This document shows, piece after piece, positions 8,684-16,513 of a DNA stretch of 64,000 nt. The number at the start of each line of letters is the position of its first letter. Within the stretch, counting starts at the first letter, position 1. The translations under genes were made by a program, and so were the position numbers. A model generated the notes under the pieces. It searched no databases and was not told the origin of the DNA. It worked only from the letters and a program-made list of their open reading frames with translations. This stretch comes from JACDAN01 sp963802375 (GTDB lineage: Bacteria > Actinomycetota > Thermoleophilia > Gaiellales > Gaiellaceae): contig CAWDIJ010000004.1 in assembly GCA_963802375.1 (NCBI GenBank), positions 186,001-250,000 on the forward strand, read 5' to 3'.

Positions 8684-9055
8684 GTGGAGGGAGTGCCGGA
8701 GGAACGGATCGCAACGAACAACGCGACTTTTCGAGAGGCGAACGAGCGCATCAGCGCGGCGGCGGGCTCCTACGGCATCGAGACGCCCATCCCGTTCATC
8801 TGCGAATGCTCCGATCCAAGCTGCTCGGGGATCGTTCGGCTCATGCTCGAGGAGTACGAGGAGGTGCGCTCGAACTCTCGGCACTTCATGAACATCCCGG
8901 GCCACGAGGCTGCGTCCATGGGAGCCGCTGTCGTAGTGGAGCGACGAGACGGCTACTCGATCGTGGAGAAGACCGGTCGCGCCGGTGAGATCGTCGACGC
9001 CTTGGACGAACGCAGCCCTGTCGGGAATCCTCCACGAGCGGCCCCCGGCGAGTAG
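8684..9055 (+). CDS. small conserved CECxxxxC protein, tandem copy 1
   Basis: A 123-aa soluble protein with FREANERI near the N-terminus, then a cysteine motif FICECSDPSC at about residues 45-54, the segment EEYEEVRSNSRHFMNIPGH, and VVVERRDGYSIVEK. Three closely placed cysteines could bind a metal, but this is not proven. GTG 8684 follows a purine-rich AAGGGAGAAAG site. It is clearly paralogous to the next gene, 10 bp downstream, which shares FREANERI, the CEC motif, HF-x3-PGH and VVERR-x-GY. I recognise it as a conserved hypothetical actinobacterial protein with no assigned function. Confidence 0.75.
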   Translation: MEGVPEERIATNNATFREANERISAAAGSYGIETPIPFICECSDPSCSGIVRLMLEEYEEVRSNSRHFMNIPGHEAASMGAAVVVERRDGYSIVEKTGRAGEIVDALDERSPVGNPPRAAPGE

Positions 9056-9065
9056 TGTCGGCGGA

Positions 9066-9395
9066 ATGGACGAACGTCAACGCCGTATCGGCCTGAATGA
9101 GGCGGTCTTCCGCGAGGCGAACGAGCGGATCGAGGAGCTCAACAGGACCTTCGAGCCGCTGACCGGCGAGCTCATACTGGTCTGCGAGTGCGGCAATGTC
9201 GACTGCGTCGAGAAGATCTCGATGACCGCGCCGGCGTACCAAGAGCTTCGCTCCGAAGCCACGCACTTCGCCATCGTTCCCGGCCACGACATCCCCGACG
9301 TCGAGAGCGTCGTGGAGCGCCGCGAGGGTTATGACGTCGTCGCCAAGGACGAGGGCGTTCCGCAGCGCATCGCCGAGGCGACCGACCCCCGCTAG
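9066..9395 (+). CDS. small conserved CECxxxxC protein, tandem copy 2
   Basis: A 109-aa protein starting at ATG 9066. It matches the preceding gene in order: NEAVFREANERIEEL, LVCECGNVDC at about residues 40-49, AYQELRSEATHFAIVPGH and VVERREGYDVVAK. The longer upstream reading of the frame overlaps the neighbour's coding sequence and lacks the shared pattern, so it is rejected. Gene spacing of 10 bp implies co-transcription with copy 1. The three-Cys cluster suggests a possible metal or redox site; function is unknown. Confidence 0.75.
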   Translation: MDERQRRIGLNEAVFREANERIEELNRTFEPLTGELILVCECGNVDCVEKISMTAPAYQELRSEATHFAIVPGHDIPDVESVVERREGYDVVAKDEGVPQRIAEATDPR

Positions 9396-9419
9396 CGCTC
9401 GGTCGGAACGGGTTTCCTC

Positions 9420-9725
9420 CTAGAGCCCTTGGTACTCGATCAGGATTGCGACCGGTTGGCCGTGCTGATGGATGATCGATGCCACCTCATCGCCCGGTTT
9501 GAGCTCCCGAACGACGCTCCTGCCCGGAGGCACGGCGAGGTTGTCTTCGACGGCGAACGCCCCGGGCTTGCCGATGGCAAGCCGTACTCGGGCGCCCTCG
9601 AAATCACTCGCCAGTGACAGGAAGATGCGGTCGTACTTCACAGCCCCCGAGCTCTTGCACGGCGGAAGCGCGACCATTACGCGCCCGGATGGTTCGACTA
9701 CTTCCTGGAAAGCTCCTGCGGCCAT
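9420..9725 (-). CDS. small conserved hypothetical protein
   Basis: A 101-aa protein beginning MAAGAFQEVVEPSGRVMVAL. ATG 9725 is chosen because GGAGG lies 8 nt upstream; the frame also opens at a TTG 15 bases earlier. The product is a mostly beta-strand soluble protein with no signal peptide, Cys cluster or membrane span. Its end (VASIIHQHGQPVAILIEYQGL) could form a small barrel. It converges with the plus-strand gene at 9066. No family is recognised. Confidence 0.55.
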   Translation of the reverse strand: MAAGAFQEVVEPSGRVMVALPPCKSSGAVKYDRIFLSLASDFEGARVRLAIGKPGAFAVEDNLAVPPGRSVVRELKPGDEVASIIHQHGQPVAILIEYQGL

Positions 9726-9877
9726 CGCGATCACCTCCAACGCGTCGGGTGGCGCTTGAGTCTAGTTCGACAACCACGCGGCTAAGGCCGCAGGCTGTCG
9801 CCCCTTGTAACGCCTGATGCGATCTGCCAGCATCGAGTCGCGGGGTCCCACCTTCGAGCACCGAGGGGAGACCAGTG

Positions 9878-10282
9878 ATGATGAGACTTGTTGTCGGTCT
9901 GCTGAGTGTCGTAGCTCTCGCGTTCGCCGTTCCGGCGGCCGCGGATCCGCCGACCCAGTTCCCGATCTTAGACGTGTTCCCCGACGTGAATCCGTGTACC
10001 GGCACCCCGATGACGGTCACGTTCGTCGGAACAGCGTACGTCCACTTCCACGGCGACCGCGTCGTCGCTCGCGCTCAGAGGACGATTACGACGAGTGATG
10101 GGTTCGTTGGCCATGGGACGGACAATTTCGTCGATAACGGCCAAGTCATCATGAACAGACTCACCGACATCATGACGAACGCCTCCGGCGATCGCTTCAG
10201 GGCGCGATTTGTGTTCGTCCTCGACCTCTCGACCGGGACGGTGAGGGTTGACAAGGGCGGGCTGACCTGCCTAGGGCCGTAA
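9878..10282 (+). CDS. secreted hypothetical protein
   Basis: A 134-aa protein with a clear Sec signal peptide (MMRLVVGLLSVVALAFAVPAAA, cleavage near ADPP). The mature part of about 110 residues is beta-rich, with two Cys (VNPCTGTP and GGLTCLGP) that could form a disulfide between its ends. A GAGGGGAG site (9863-9870) lies 7 nt before ATG 9878, which is preferred over the GTG at 9875. A bidirectional-looking terminator follows at 10347. Similar short secreted proteins are common in Thermoleophilia genomes without assigned function. Confidence 0.65.
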   Translation: MMRLVVGLLSVVALAFAVPAAADPPTQFPILDVFPDVNPCTGTPMTVTFVGTAYVHFHGDRVVARAQRTITTSDGFVGHGTDNFVDNGQVIMNRLTDIMTNASGDRFRARFVFVLDLSTGTVRVDKGGLTCLGP

Positions 10283-10325
10283 CCGCGGGCGTCTGGGCAC
10301 GGAGTGGACACCGCCAGCTAGCCCT

Positions 10326-10341
10326 TATAACCCAGGTTATA
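10326..10341. repeat. 16-bp A+T-rich perfect palindrome
   Basis: TATAACC-CA-GGTTATA, 7-bp arms, lies between the secreted-protein gene and the terminator of tRNA-Thr. It stands out by composition in a 70% G+C region. It could be a weak second hairpin or a protein-binding site. Confidence 0.4.
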
Positions 10342-10346
10342 GACGG

Positions 10347-10372
10347 AAAAGGCCCTCTCAGCAGGGCCTTTT
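10347..10372. terminator. bidirectional rho-independent terminator
   Basis: A perfect 10-bp inverted repeat AAAAGGCCCT-CTCAGC-AGGGCCTTTT gives a GC stem flanked by A and T runs on both sides. It can therefore end transcripts from either strand: the secreted-protein gene (plus) and tRNA-Thr (minus). Confidence 0.85.
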
Positions 10373-10377
10373 CTGTG

Positions 10378-10450
10378 AGCCGACGCCCGGACTCGAACCG
10401 GGGACCCCTTCATTACGAGTGAAGTGCTCTACCAGCTGAGCTACGTCGGC
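10378..10450 (-). tRNA. tRNA-Thr (anticodon CGT)
   Basis: The minus strand folds as a standard tRNA. It has a 7-bp acceptor stem GCCGACG/CGTCGGC, a D arm with AGCTGGTA, an anticodon arm CTTCA-CTCGTAA-TGAAG giving anticodon CGT (codon ACG, Thr), a 5-nt variable loop and a T arm CCCGG-TTCGAGT-CCGGG. CCA is not encoded. A terminator hairpin lies 6 nt downstream at 10347-10372. Confidence 0.97.
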
Positions 10451-10458
10451 GTGAGCGG

Positions 10459-11157
10459 TCAGCTTAGCGCTCGTAACGCGTCGCCGACCCGGACGATTCC
10501 GCCTCGTTCGACGCTCGCGTAGATCCCCAGGCAGGCGTCGTTGAGCTCGGTGACGGCACGGAGGACGGCCGGATCCTTCGGGAGCTCCGACTGCGCGTTC
10601 GTCGTCATCACGCAGCGCTCGGTGCGATCGATCACGCGGATGACCGTGCCGCCGAGCGCGAAGCGCTGGCCGACCCACGCGTCCTCGGCGAGCTCGGCGC
10701 CCGCGGTCTCGAGCAGGACGTTGGGACGGAACCGACGGGCGTCGATGCGTGAGGCCGAGAGGATGCTCCTGAGCCACCGCACCGAGGAGGTGGTCAGGAG
10801 ATGCAGCGGCGCCGCGTCGTGGTGCGGCACGCCGTCCTCTTGCAGGACGCGCAGATCGTCGGCGTAGCGCTCGCTGAGGAACGCGTCGAGCTCCGCGCCG
10901 CCGGCTTCGAGCTCTCGCCCGTCCGCGAGCGTCACGAGCGGCCGCTCTCCACCACTCCGGGCTTGGAGCTCGAAGAGACCGTCGAGCCGGCGGAAGCGTC
11001 GCGAAGTCTTGCCGCTTCCGAGCTTGCCATCGCGGTCTGTGACGGCGTAGAGCCGATCGCCCACGACGCCGCGCTCACGGACCTCCACCTCCTGAAGCTC
11101 CTCGCCGAGGAGCGATTTCACCGGGTAGCGCCAGAGCTCGGCGACGGTCGCGAACAC
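10459..11157 (-). CDS. MOSC domain-containing protein
   Basis: The 232-aa protein has an N-terminal MOSC_N beta-barrel segment (VAELWRYPVKSLLGEEL at residues 4-20, GVVGDRLYAV) and a C-terminal MOSC core. The core has RRFRPNVLLETAG and the conserved cysteine stretch RTERCVMTTNAQ near residue 190. MOSC proteins bind or transfer sulfur, often for molybdenum-cofactor enzymes such as the mARC type; the Cys in TERC is the candidate sulfur carrier. The length fits the two-domain form. It lies just upstream of tRNA-Thr on the same strand and diverges from the small gene at 11189. Confidence 0.88.
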   Translation of the reverse strand: MFATVAELWRYPVKSLLGEELQEVEVRERGVVGDRLYAVTDRDGKLGSGKTSRRFRRLDGLFELQARSGGERPLVTLADGRELEAGGAELDAFLSERYADDLRVLQEDGVPHHDAAPLHLLTTSSVRWLRSILSASRIDARRFRPNVLLETAGAELAEDAWVGQRFALGGTVIRVIDRTERCVMTTNAQSELPKDPAVLRAVTELNDACLGIYASVERGGIVRVGDALRALS

Positions 11158-11188
11158 GACTCAAAGCCTAGGCCGCTAGCGTGACCTT

Positions 11189-11380
11189 ATGCCTCCTCCG
11201 ACCGGGTTCGAGTACATCGTCCGAGGCGGCGACGTCGTGATCACGCACCGCGGAAGAGCGGCGGCGACGCTGCGCGGGACGGCGGCCGAGCGGTTCCTCG
11301 CCAAGATCGAGCGGGACGACCCGCAGCACGTCATGGCGCGCGCGACGGGCAACTACAAGCGCGGCAACGAGCGGCGGTAG
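11189..11380 (+). CDS. small conserved hypothetical protein (63 aa)
   Basis: A 63-residue protein: a beta-hairpin-like start (FEYIVRGGDVVITHRGRAAATLRG), a helix, and an ending ARATGNYKRGNERR. I recognise this pattern, especially TGNYKRGNER at the end, as a conserved actinobacterial small protein with no assigned role. ATG 11189 is 31 bp downstream of the divergent MOSC start at 11157. The aldo/keto reductase fusion follows about 60 bp later on the same strand. Confidence 0.7.
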   Translation: MPPPTGFEYIVRGGDVVITHRGRAAATLRGTAAERFLAKIERDDPQHVMARATGNYKRGNERR

Positions 11381-11441
11381 GTCCGGCCTGAGCAACCCCG
11401 GCTGGCTCGACGCCTCGGAGCTCCGCATCGGCCTCGGCTGC

Positions 11442-13106
11442 ATGCGGATATCGACGGACGAGAGCCGGGACGACGAGAGGGCGCTCGAGACGATCGCGGC
11501 CGCCGTCGAGGCGGGCATCACCGTGTTCGACACCGCGCGCGCCTACGGGGACAACGAGCGGCTGCTCGCCAACGGTCTTCGACGCGCGAAGGCTGAAGCA
11601 ACGGCGCGGATCGTGACCAAGGGCGGCATGTCACGGGCCGGCGGCGGCTGGATCCCCGACGGTCGCGCGAAGGCGATTCGGGCCGACTGCGAGGCGAGCC
11701 TCGTTGCACTGGACGGCCTGGGGATCGACCTCTACCTCATCCATGCGACCGATCCGCGGACGGCGTGGAGAACCTCGGTTCGCGCACTCGCGCGGCTCAC
11801 CGACGAGGGCCTCGTCCGGCACGTGGGGCTCTCGAACGTCAACCGGCCGCAGCTGGACGAAGCGCTCGAGGTGGCGCCGATCATGGCGGTGCAGATCGCG
11901 CTCAGCCCGTACGACGACCACGCACTGAGAGGCGGAGTCGTCGACCGTTGCGCCGAGAACGGGATCGCGGTGATTGCCCACTCCCCGCTCGGGGGACCGA
12001 AGCGAGCAGGCCGTCTAGGTCGCCACGAAGCGCTGGTCGAAGTCGCGGATCTACGCAAGGTGACGCCGTGGGAGGTCGCGCTCGCCTGGCTCCTCGACCT
12101 CTCGCCCGCTGTGGTCGCGATCCCCGGCGCGCGCCGGCCTGAGACAGCGCGCTCGGCCGCCCGCGCCGCGACCCTCGGCCTCGAAGAGGGCGACCGAGTA
12201 GTCCTGGCAGGTGCGTTCGGCAAGCCCCGACCGGCCCGCCGAAAGCGGCGGCGCCCCTCGGACGATGCCGAGGTGGTCGTCGTCATGGGCATCCCGGGGG
12301 CCGGGAAGAGCCTCGTCGCAGAGGGGTACGTCGATCGTGGCTATCTCCGCCTCAACCGCGACGAGCGTGGTGGAACCCTTCGCCAGGTCGCCGATGAGCT
12401 GGACGAGGAGCTGTCGTCGGGATCGCGGCGGGTCGTGCTTGACAACACGTACCTCACCCGGGCCTCGCGCAGCTACGTCCTCGACGTGGCGAGCCGCCTC
12501 GGGATCCCGGCGCGGTGCGTCTGGGTCGACACGCCGCTCGCCCAGGCGCAGGTCAACCTCGTGGAGCGGCTGCTCGAGCGCTTCGGGTCGCTCCCGACTC
12601 CCGACGAGCTGAGAGCGGCAGCACGGCGCGAGCCCGGGGTGCACGCCCCGACCTCGCAGATGCGCACGGTCCGCGAGCTCGAGCCGCCGACGGACGACGA
12701 GGGCTTCACAAGCGTGGAGCAGATGCCGTTCGAGCGGTTGCAACCGACCCGGCGAGCAAGGGCGGGTGTCTTCGTCGCAGCGGCCGCGGTGAGAAAGGGC
12801 GCTGTCGGCCAGGGCGATCGGCGCGCGCCTCACCTGATCTTCGACTGGAGCCCCGACGGCACTGTGGACGAGCTCGCCGAGCTCGCCGCGCTCCTCTCTG
12901 CAGATGTCTCCGGCCCGGTCGAGAGCGCGTTGTGCCCGCATCCGGCCGGTCCGCCGACCTGCTGGTGCCGACCGCCGCTTCCGGGCTTGCCGCTCGCCTT
13001 CGCACGGAAACACGGCGTCGATCCGTCGCGCTCGGTCCTCGTCGGAACGTCGCCCGCACACCGTACGCTCGCGACCACTCTCGGCGCGCGCTACGTCGAG
13101 GTCTAG
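11442..13106 (+). CDS. aldo/keto reductase - polynucleotide-kinase-like - HAD-like fusion protein
   Basis: The 554-aa product has three parts. Residues 1-255 are an aldo/keto reductase TIM barrel (ITVFDTARAYGDNE with catalytic Asp/Tyr, IVTKGG, DLYLIHATDP, VRHVGLSN, AVQIALSPYD, WLLDLSPAVVAIPGARRPE). Residues 275-400 are an AAA_33/T4-PNK-like kinase (VMGIPGAGKS P-loop at 282-289, LDNTYLTRASRSYVL). The C-terminal 100 residues resemble a reduced HAD phosphatase of the GmhB/PNKP type (ESALCPHPAGPPTCWCRP and SVLVGTSPAHRTLATTLGARYV). ATG 11442 is the first conventional start, but the usual RIGLGC strand is encoded just upstream, so a CTG at 11388 may be the true start. The natural substrate is unknown. 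Confidence 0.8.
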   Translation: MRISTDESRDDERALETIAAAVEAGITVFDTARAYGDNERLLANGLRRAKAEATARIVTKGGMSRAGGGWIPDGRAKAIRADCEASLVALDGLGIDLYLIHATDPRTAWRTSVRALARLTDEGLVRHVGLSNVNRPQLDEALEVAPIMAVQIALSPYDDHALRGGVVDRCAENGIAVIAHSPLGGPKRAGRLGRHEALVEVADLRKVTPWEVALAWLLDLSPAVVAIPGARRPETARSAARAATLGLEEGDRVVLAGAFGKPRPARRKRRRPSDDAEVVVVMGIPGAGKSLVAEGYVDRGYLRLNRDERGGTLRQVADELDEELSSGSRRVVLDNTYLTRASRSYVLDVASRLGIPARCVWVDTPLAQAQVNLVERLLERFGSLPTPDELRAAARREPGVHAPTSQMRTVRELEPPTDDEGFTSVEQMPFERLQPTRRARAGVFVAAAAVRKGAVGQGDRRAPHLIFDWSPDGTVDELAELAALLSADVSGPVESALCPHPAGPPTCWCRPPLPGLPLAFARKHGVDPSRSVLVGTSPAHRTLATTLGARYVEV

Positions 13107-14176
13107 GAGACCGACTCGTACAGCTCGATCAGGCGGTGGATGTTCGCCTCCACCGTGAGCTCGTGGCGGGCGTTCGCGATGCGGCGGCGAACCTCGACGA
13201 CGTCGATCGCAGCCAGCTGTCCGCCGAGATCGTCGAGCGTCGTGAGGCTCACGCCGAAAGGGCCCTCGCCGAGGAAGCGTGAGAGAGCGCGATGCCGCAG
13301 GGTCAGCACCGGCAAGCCGCACCCGACGTACTCGTACGCCTTGTTCGGGAGGCAGGTGTCGAGGTGCGGGCCATTGAGCGCCGAGTTGAAGCCGGCCCAG
13401 CCGAAGTCGTACTCGGTCAGCTCGGCGAGGAGCTGTCGCAGTGGAAGCGTTGAGTGCAGCCGCAGGCCGGCCGGTCCGCTCGCGAGCTCGGCGTACGCAG
13501 GCACAGGGCGCGACGGATAGACGTCGAGCGAGAGGCCCTGACGCACGATCGAGCGGAAGATCTCGCGGAGGTCGTAGTGGCCTCCGTTCGTCGAGAGCGT
13601 TCCCTGGTAGACGATCCGCGGCCGTTGCCCGTTCCGGCGCCGAGCGGGCGCGAGCACCGGCGGCAGGTCACGGCGGAGGGCGTAGTTCGGGAAGGCGAGC
13701 GTCGGCGCCGTCAGTCGATAGCGGCCGCGGATCTCGTCGAGGAGCTCCTCCGACACCGCGACCAGCGCAGAGCACTGCTCGATCGCGAACTGCTCGAGCG
13801 CGAGAGTCTCCCGCGGCTCCGGGAAGCCGTTCTCGTAGGGCGTCCGACGAAGGCTCTGGAGGTCATGGACGTCGTGGACGACGGGCACGCGGCCGGCAAA
13901 GAGCTCGAGGGCGATCGCAGTCAGGGAGTCCGGAAGGTTGTGACTGTGGACGAGGTCGGGTCGAAACTCGTCGACGGCGGCCCGTAGGGTCTCGGTCGGG
14001 TCTTCGCCGAGGTCCCACCAGTGTTCGAAGAGCTCGTCGCCCGAGCCGTACCACCCGCTCAGGGTCTTGCCCTGGTAGGCGAAGCCGAGCGCGATTCCCG
14101 GCAGAGCACCGCGAAGCGCGACTGAGTACTTGAGCGCACGGACGCAGGGCTGCTGCTGGAGGAAGAGGATGCGCAT
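13103..14176 (-). CDS. GT4-like glycosyltransferase
   Basis: A 357-aa GT-B protein starting MRILFLQQQPCVRALKYS. The acceptor half has DLVHSHNLPDSLTAIAL and VVHDVHDLQS. The donor half has YQGTLSTNGGHYDL, a conserved CLPNKAYEYVGCGLPVL segment with the nucleotide-sugar-binding Glu, and a terminal helix. This is cytoplasmic sugar transfer for a surface glycan. ATG 14176 overlaps the stop of the upstream acyltransferase by one base (TGATG), so they are co-translated. It converges with the aldo/keto reductase fusion with a 4-bp overlap. Sugar specificity is not readable. Confidence 0.85.
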   Translation of the reverse strand: MRILFLQQQPCVRALKYSVALRGALPGIALGFAYQGKTLSGWYGSGDELFEHWWDLGEDPTETLRAAVDEFRPDLVHSHNLPDSLTAIALELFAGRVPVVHDVHDLQSLRRTPYENGFPEPRETLALEQFAIEQCSALVAVSEELLDEIRGRYRLTAPTLAFPNYALRRDLPPVLAPARRRNGQRPRIVYQGTLSTNGGHYDLREIFRSIVRQGLSLDVYPSRPVPAYAELASGPAGLRLHSTLPLRQLLAELTEYDFGWAGFNSALNGPHLDTCLPNKAYEYVGCGLPVLTLRHRALSRFLGEGPFGVSLTTLDDLGGQLAAIDVVEVRRRIANARHELTVEANIHRLIELYESVS

Positions 14177-14628
14177 CAGCGACGCTTGATCACGCGAGCT
14201 GGGTTCCCGACAGCGACGGTGTTCGCTTCCAGCTCGCCGGCGACGACGACGCTGCCGCCTCCCACGATGCACCCGTCTCCTATGCGTGCGCCGGGGAGGA
14301 TGCAGGTGCCCATGCCGATCCAGCAGTCGGAGCCGATCTCGACCGGCTGCTTCGTCCAGCCCTGATCGACGATCGGGAGTCCCGGATCCATCTCGTGATT
14401 GGCGGTGTGAATCATCGAGTAGGGGCCGATGATCGACCGGTCGCCGATCCGGAGGCCGCCGTAGCCGTTCACGTAGCAGCCGTAGTTGAAGCCGACCCGA
14501 TCCCCGAGCTCGATCGCGTCGCCGTTCAGCCAGACGATCAGGTCGAGGTAGAAGCAGCCTTCGCCGACCCGCTTTGCGTCGTGCTCGCGGAAGGGGATCA
14601 CGCGCTTCGAGCGCTCGGTGATCATCAT
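14176..14628 (-). CDS. hexapeptide-repeat acyltransferase (LbH family)
   Basis: A 150-aa protein with imperfect hexapeptide repeats forming a left-handed beta helix (GDRVGFNYGCYVNGYGGLRIG, then IGSDCWIGMGTCILPGARIG and IVGGGSVVV). It ends in the typical NTVAVGNPARVIKRR tail, and HTANHEMDPG holds the likely catalytic His. Family members O- or N-acetylate sugars with acetyl-CoA. The start is MM at 14628, 13 nt after the glycosidase-like gene stop; the longer frame upstream is antisense to nothing known and overlaps that gene. Probably part of one operon with the glycosyltransferase at 13103. Confidence 0.88.
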   Translation of the reverse strand: MMITERSKRVIPFREHDAKRVGEGCFYLDLIVWLNGDAIELGDRVGFNYGCYVNGYGGLRIGDRSIIGPYSMIHTANHEMDPGLPIVDQGWTKQPVEIGSDCWIGMGTCILPGARIGDGCIVGGGSVVVAGELEANTVAVGNPARVIKRR

Positions 14629-14641
14629 CGAGTCGCCAGTA

Positions 14642-16513
14642 TCAACGGCGAACGAGCTCGCAGTCGCGAGCGATGCGATCGACGCGATCGCCGACCACCA
14701 GATCGCGTCCGGGACCGCAGGTGATCGCGTCTCGAGCGCCGTCCCTGGCACGCACGACGTCGTTGCCGGGTCCCGCGAGCAGCCGGTCGAGCCCGCGGCC
14801 GCCGACGAGGAGGTCGGCGCCGCCGAGGCCGCGCAGCACGTCCGGTCCCGGCGTTCCGCGGAGAATGTCGCGGCGCGCCGTGCCCGTCCGCGTCGTCCCG
14901 GCCGGCGCTTTGACTTCCGGTGGCGGCGGCGGGACGAGCGGAGGCGGCGGCACGGGTGGAGGCGGAGGCACCGGTGGAGGCGGTGGGACCGGCGGGGGCG
15001 GTGGGACCGGCGGAGGCGGCGGGTCGCTCGTCCCCGTCGTCACCGTGACCGCCGCCGAGGCGCCGCCGAGATTTCCCGCGGAATCGAGACCACGCACCGT
15101 GTACGAGTACGTCGTCTCGGGCGCCACGGTCATGTTCGTCCACTCTGTGGCAGAGGTCGTCCCCACGTGAGCGCCGTTCCGGTAGATGCGGTAGCCGGCC
15201 GCGCTCAGATCGTCGGTGCTCGGGCTCCACGTGAGGTCCACGCGCAGTGGGTCCTCCTGCGGGACAGCCTCGAGTTCGGTCGGCGTCGTCGGCGGCATGA
15301 AGTCCGCGCTCGGGCGTCCGCCCTTGAGCGCGTTGCAGTCCACCGTGGCCGAATTCGCCTCTGCAATCGCCTGACGGAATCCGGGCAGCGAATCCTTCGG
15401 CGTTCGGTCGGCCCAGTAGGCGCCCGACTGCCACCCGCCCAGCCGCGGCTCGTCGAACAGCAGGAAGTTGAAGTACGCGTGGACGTACGGCTGACAGGCG
15501 GCCAGGCGCATCGTGTCGAGCGCCTGGGTGTGCTGGTCCGGGGCCGCGCTTGTCTCGGACTGCGGCGGCGTCTCGGACGCGCCGCCCACGGAGTCCGGGA
15601 CGACCGCAACCGTCTCGCTCCCGGTGTACGCGCCTTCTTTCCCGTCGTCGATCGCGGTCTGCGAGCCGCCCTCCATGTACCAGATGCCGACTCCACCGCT
15701 GCCCGGAATCGGCTGCGCGGTGCCGTCGAATGCGAGCCAGAGGTTGTACATGAGCTTGTTCCAGTCGCCCTGCGCGAGGACCTTGGAGCCGATGTGCTTT
15801 CGCCAGGGCCGCTCGGACGCCGTGAAACCGTAGGGGTGGTGGCCGACGGTGTCGAAGAGCGGAGCGCGCCGACCGCTCGCTCGGTACGCCTCGCCCACCG
15901 CGCGGATGAAGGCGCCCGGCGAGTGCGACACACCGTCGTCGTTGCCGGTCGACGACAGCGCCAGGCCGATCACGTTGACGCCGGGGATCGCCGCATGCAG
16001 GACCTCGTAGCAGTGCGCCAGGAGCGCCTCGTAGGCAACCGGCGCCTCGGCCGACTGGGGCGACCAGAAGAGACTCTTGTTCGGCTCGTTCCAGATCACC
16101 ACGTCTTTGATGGAGGGAAGGCGAATGAGCGCGTCGCGCACGTACGTGCAGTACTGCTCGCGGCCGGCCTCCGTCTTTGGGGCATGCTGCGCGTTCGGGC
16201 CGTAGCTGTACACGGCCAGGACGACCTTCATCCCGGTCGTATCGCGAATCGCCTCCCGGAAGTCGGCGACGTCGCCGTCCGCAACCCGCGTCTCACCCGG
16301 CGCCCACTGGAGCGTGAACCGGAAGGCGCCCGCACCAAGGTCGCGCGCCGGCGTGACCGCCTCTGCGCCGATCGCGCGCGGCAGGTCGTCGCTGAACCCG
16401 ACGAAAAATCCAGGCCCCTCGAGCGCCGGCCGGGCAGTCGCAGCGCCGAGGAGCAGTGTCCCAGCGGCGGCGACGAGCGCCGCCAATCCCGAGACCCAAC
16501 CGCGCCGGCGCAT
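14642..16513 (-). CDS. secreted glycoside-hydrolase-like protein with FN3, Pro-rich linker and RTX-like repeats
   Basis: The 623-aa protein has an N-terminal signal anchor (RRRGWVSGLAALVAAAGTL). A TIM-barrel region with KDVVIWNEPNKSLFW near residue 143 follows, the acid/base Asn-Glu-Pro signature of clan GH-A. A fibronectin type III domain lies at about 450-530. A linker of five PPPPP-V/L repeats then leads to a tail with GTPGPDVLRGLGGADLLVG and GPGNDVVRARDG, degenerate hemolysin-type calcium-binding repeats, plus two Cys. Probably a cell-surface or secreted enzyme acting on a polysaccharide. ATG 16513 overlaps the holB stop (TGATG). The nucleophile Glu may be in IWYMEGGSQ. Confidence 0.78.
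   Translation of the reverse strand: MRRRGWVSGLAALVAAAGTLLLGAATARPALEGPGFFVGFSDDLPRAIGAEAVTPARDLGAGAFRFTLQWAPGETRVADGDVADFREAIRDTTGMKVVLAVYSYGPNAQHAPKTEAGREQYCTYVRDALIRLPSIKDVVIWNEPNKSLFWSPQSAEAPVAYEALLAHCYEVLHAAIPGVNVIGLALSSTGNDDGVSHSPGAFIRAVGEAYRASGRRAPLFDTVGHHPYGFTASERPWRKHIGSKVLAQGDWNKLMYNLWLAFDGTAQPIPGSGGVGIWYMEGGSQTAIDDGKEGAYTGSETVAVVPDSVGGASETPPQSETSAAPDQHTQALDTMRLAACQPYVHAYFNFLLFDEPRLGGWQSGAYWADRTPKDSLPGFRQAIAEANSATVDCNALKGGRPSADFMPPTTPTELEAVPQEDPLRVDLTWSPSTDDLSAAGYRIYRNGAHVGTTSATEWTNMTVAPETTYSYTVRGLDSAGNLGGASAAVTVTTGTSDPPPPPVPPPPPVPPPPPVPPPPPVPPPPLVPPPPPEVKAPAGTTRTGTARRDILRGTPGPDVLRGLGGADLLVGGRGLDRLLAGPGNDVVRARDGARDAITCGPGRDLVVGDRVDRIARDCELVRR
14919..15024 (-). repeat. 18-bp tandem repeats encoding the PPPPPV linker
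   Basis: About five imperfect tandem units of 18 bp, G-rich on the plus strand, encode PPPPPV/PPPPLV steps in the glycosidase-like protein. Unit number is expected to vary between strains, and such G-rich runs are error-prone in assemblies. Confidence 0.8.
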
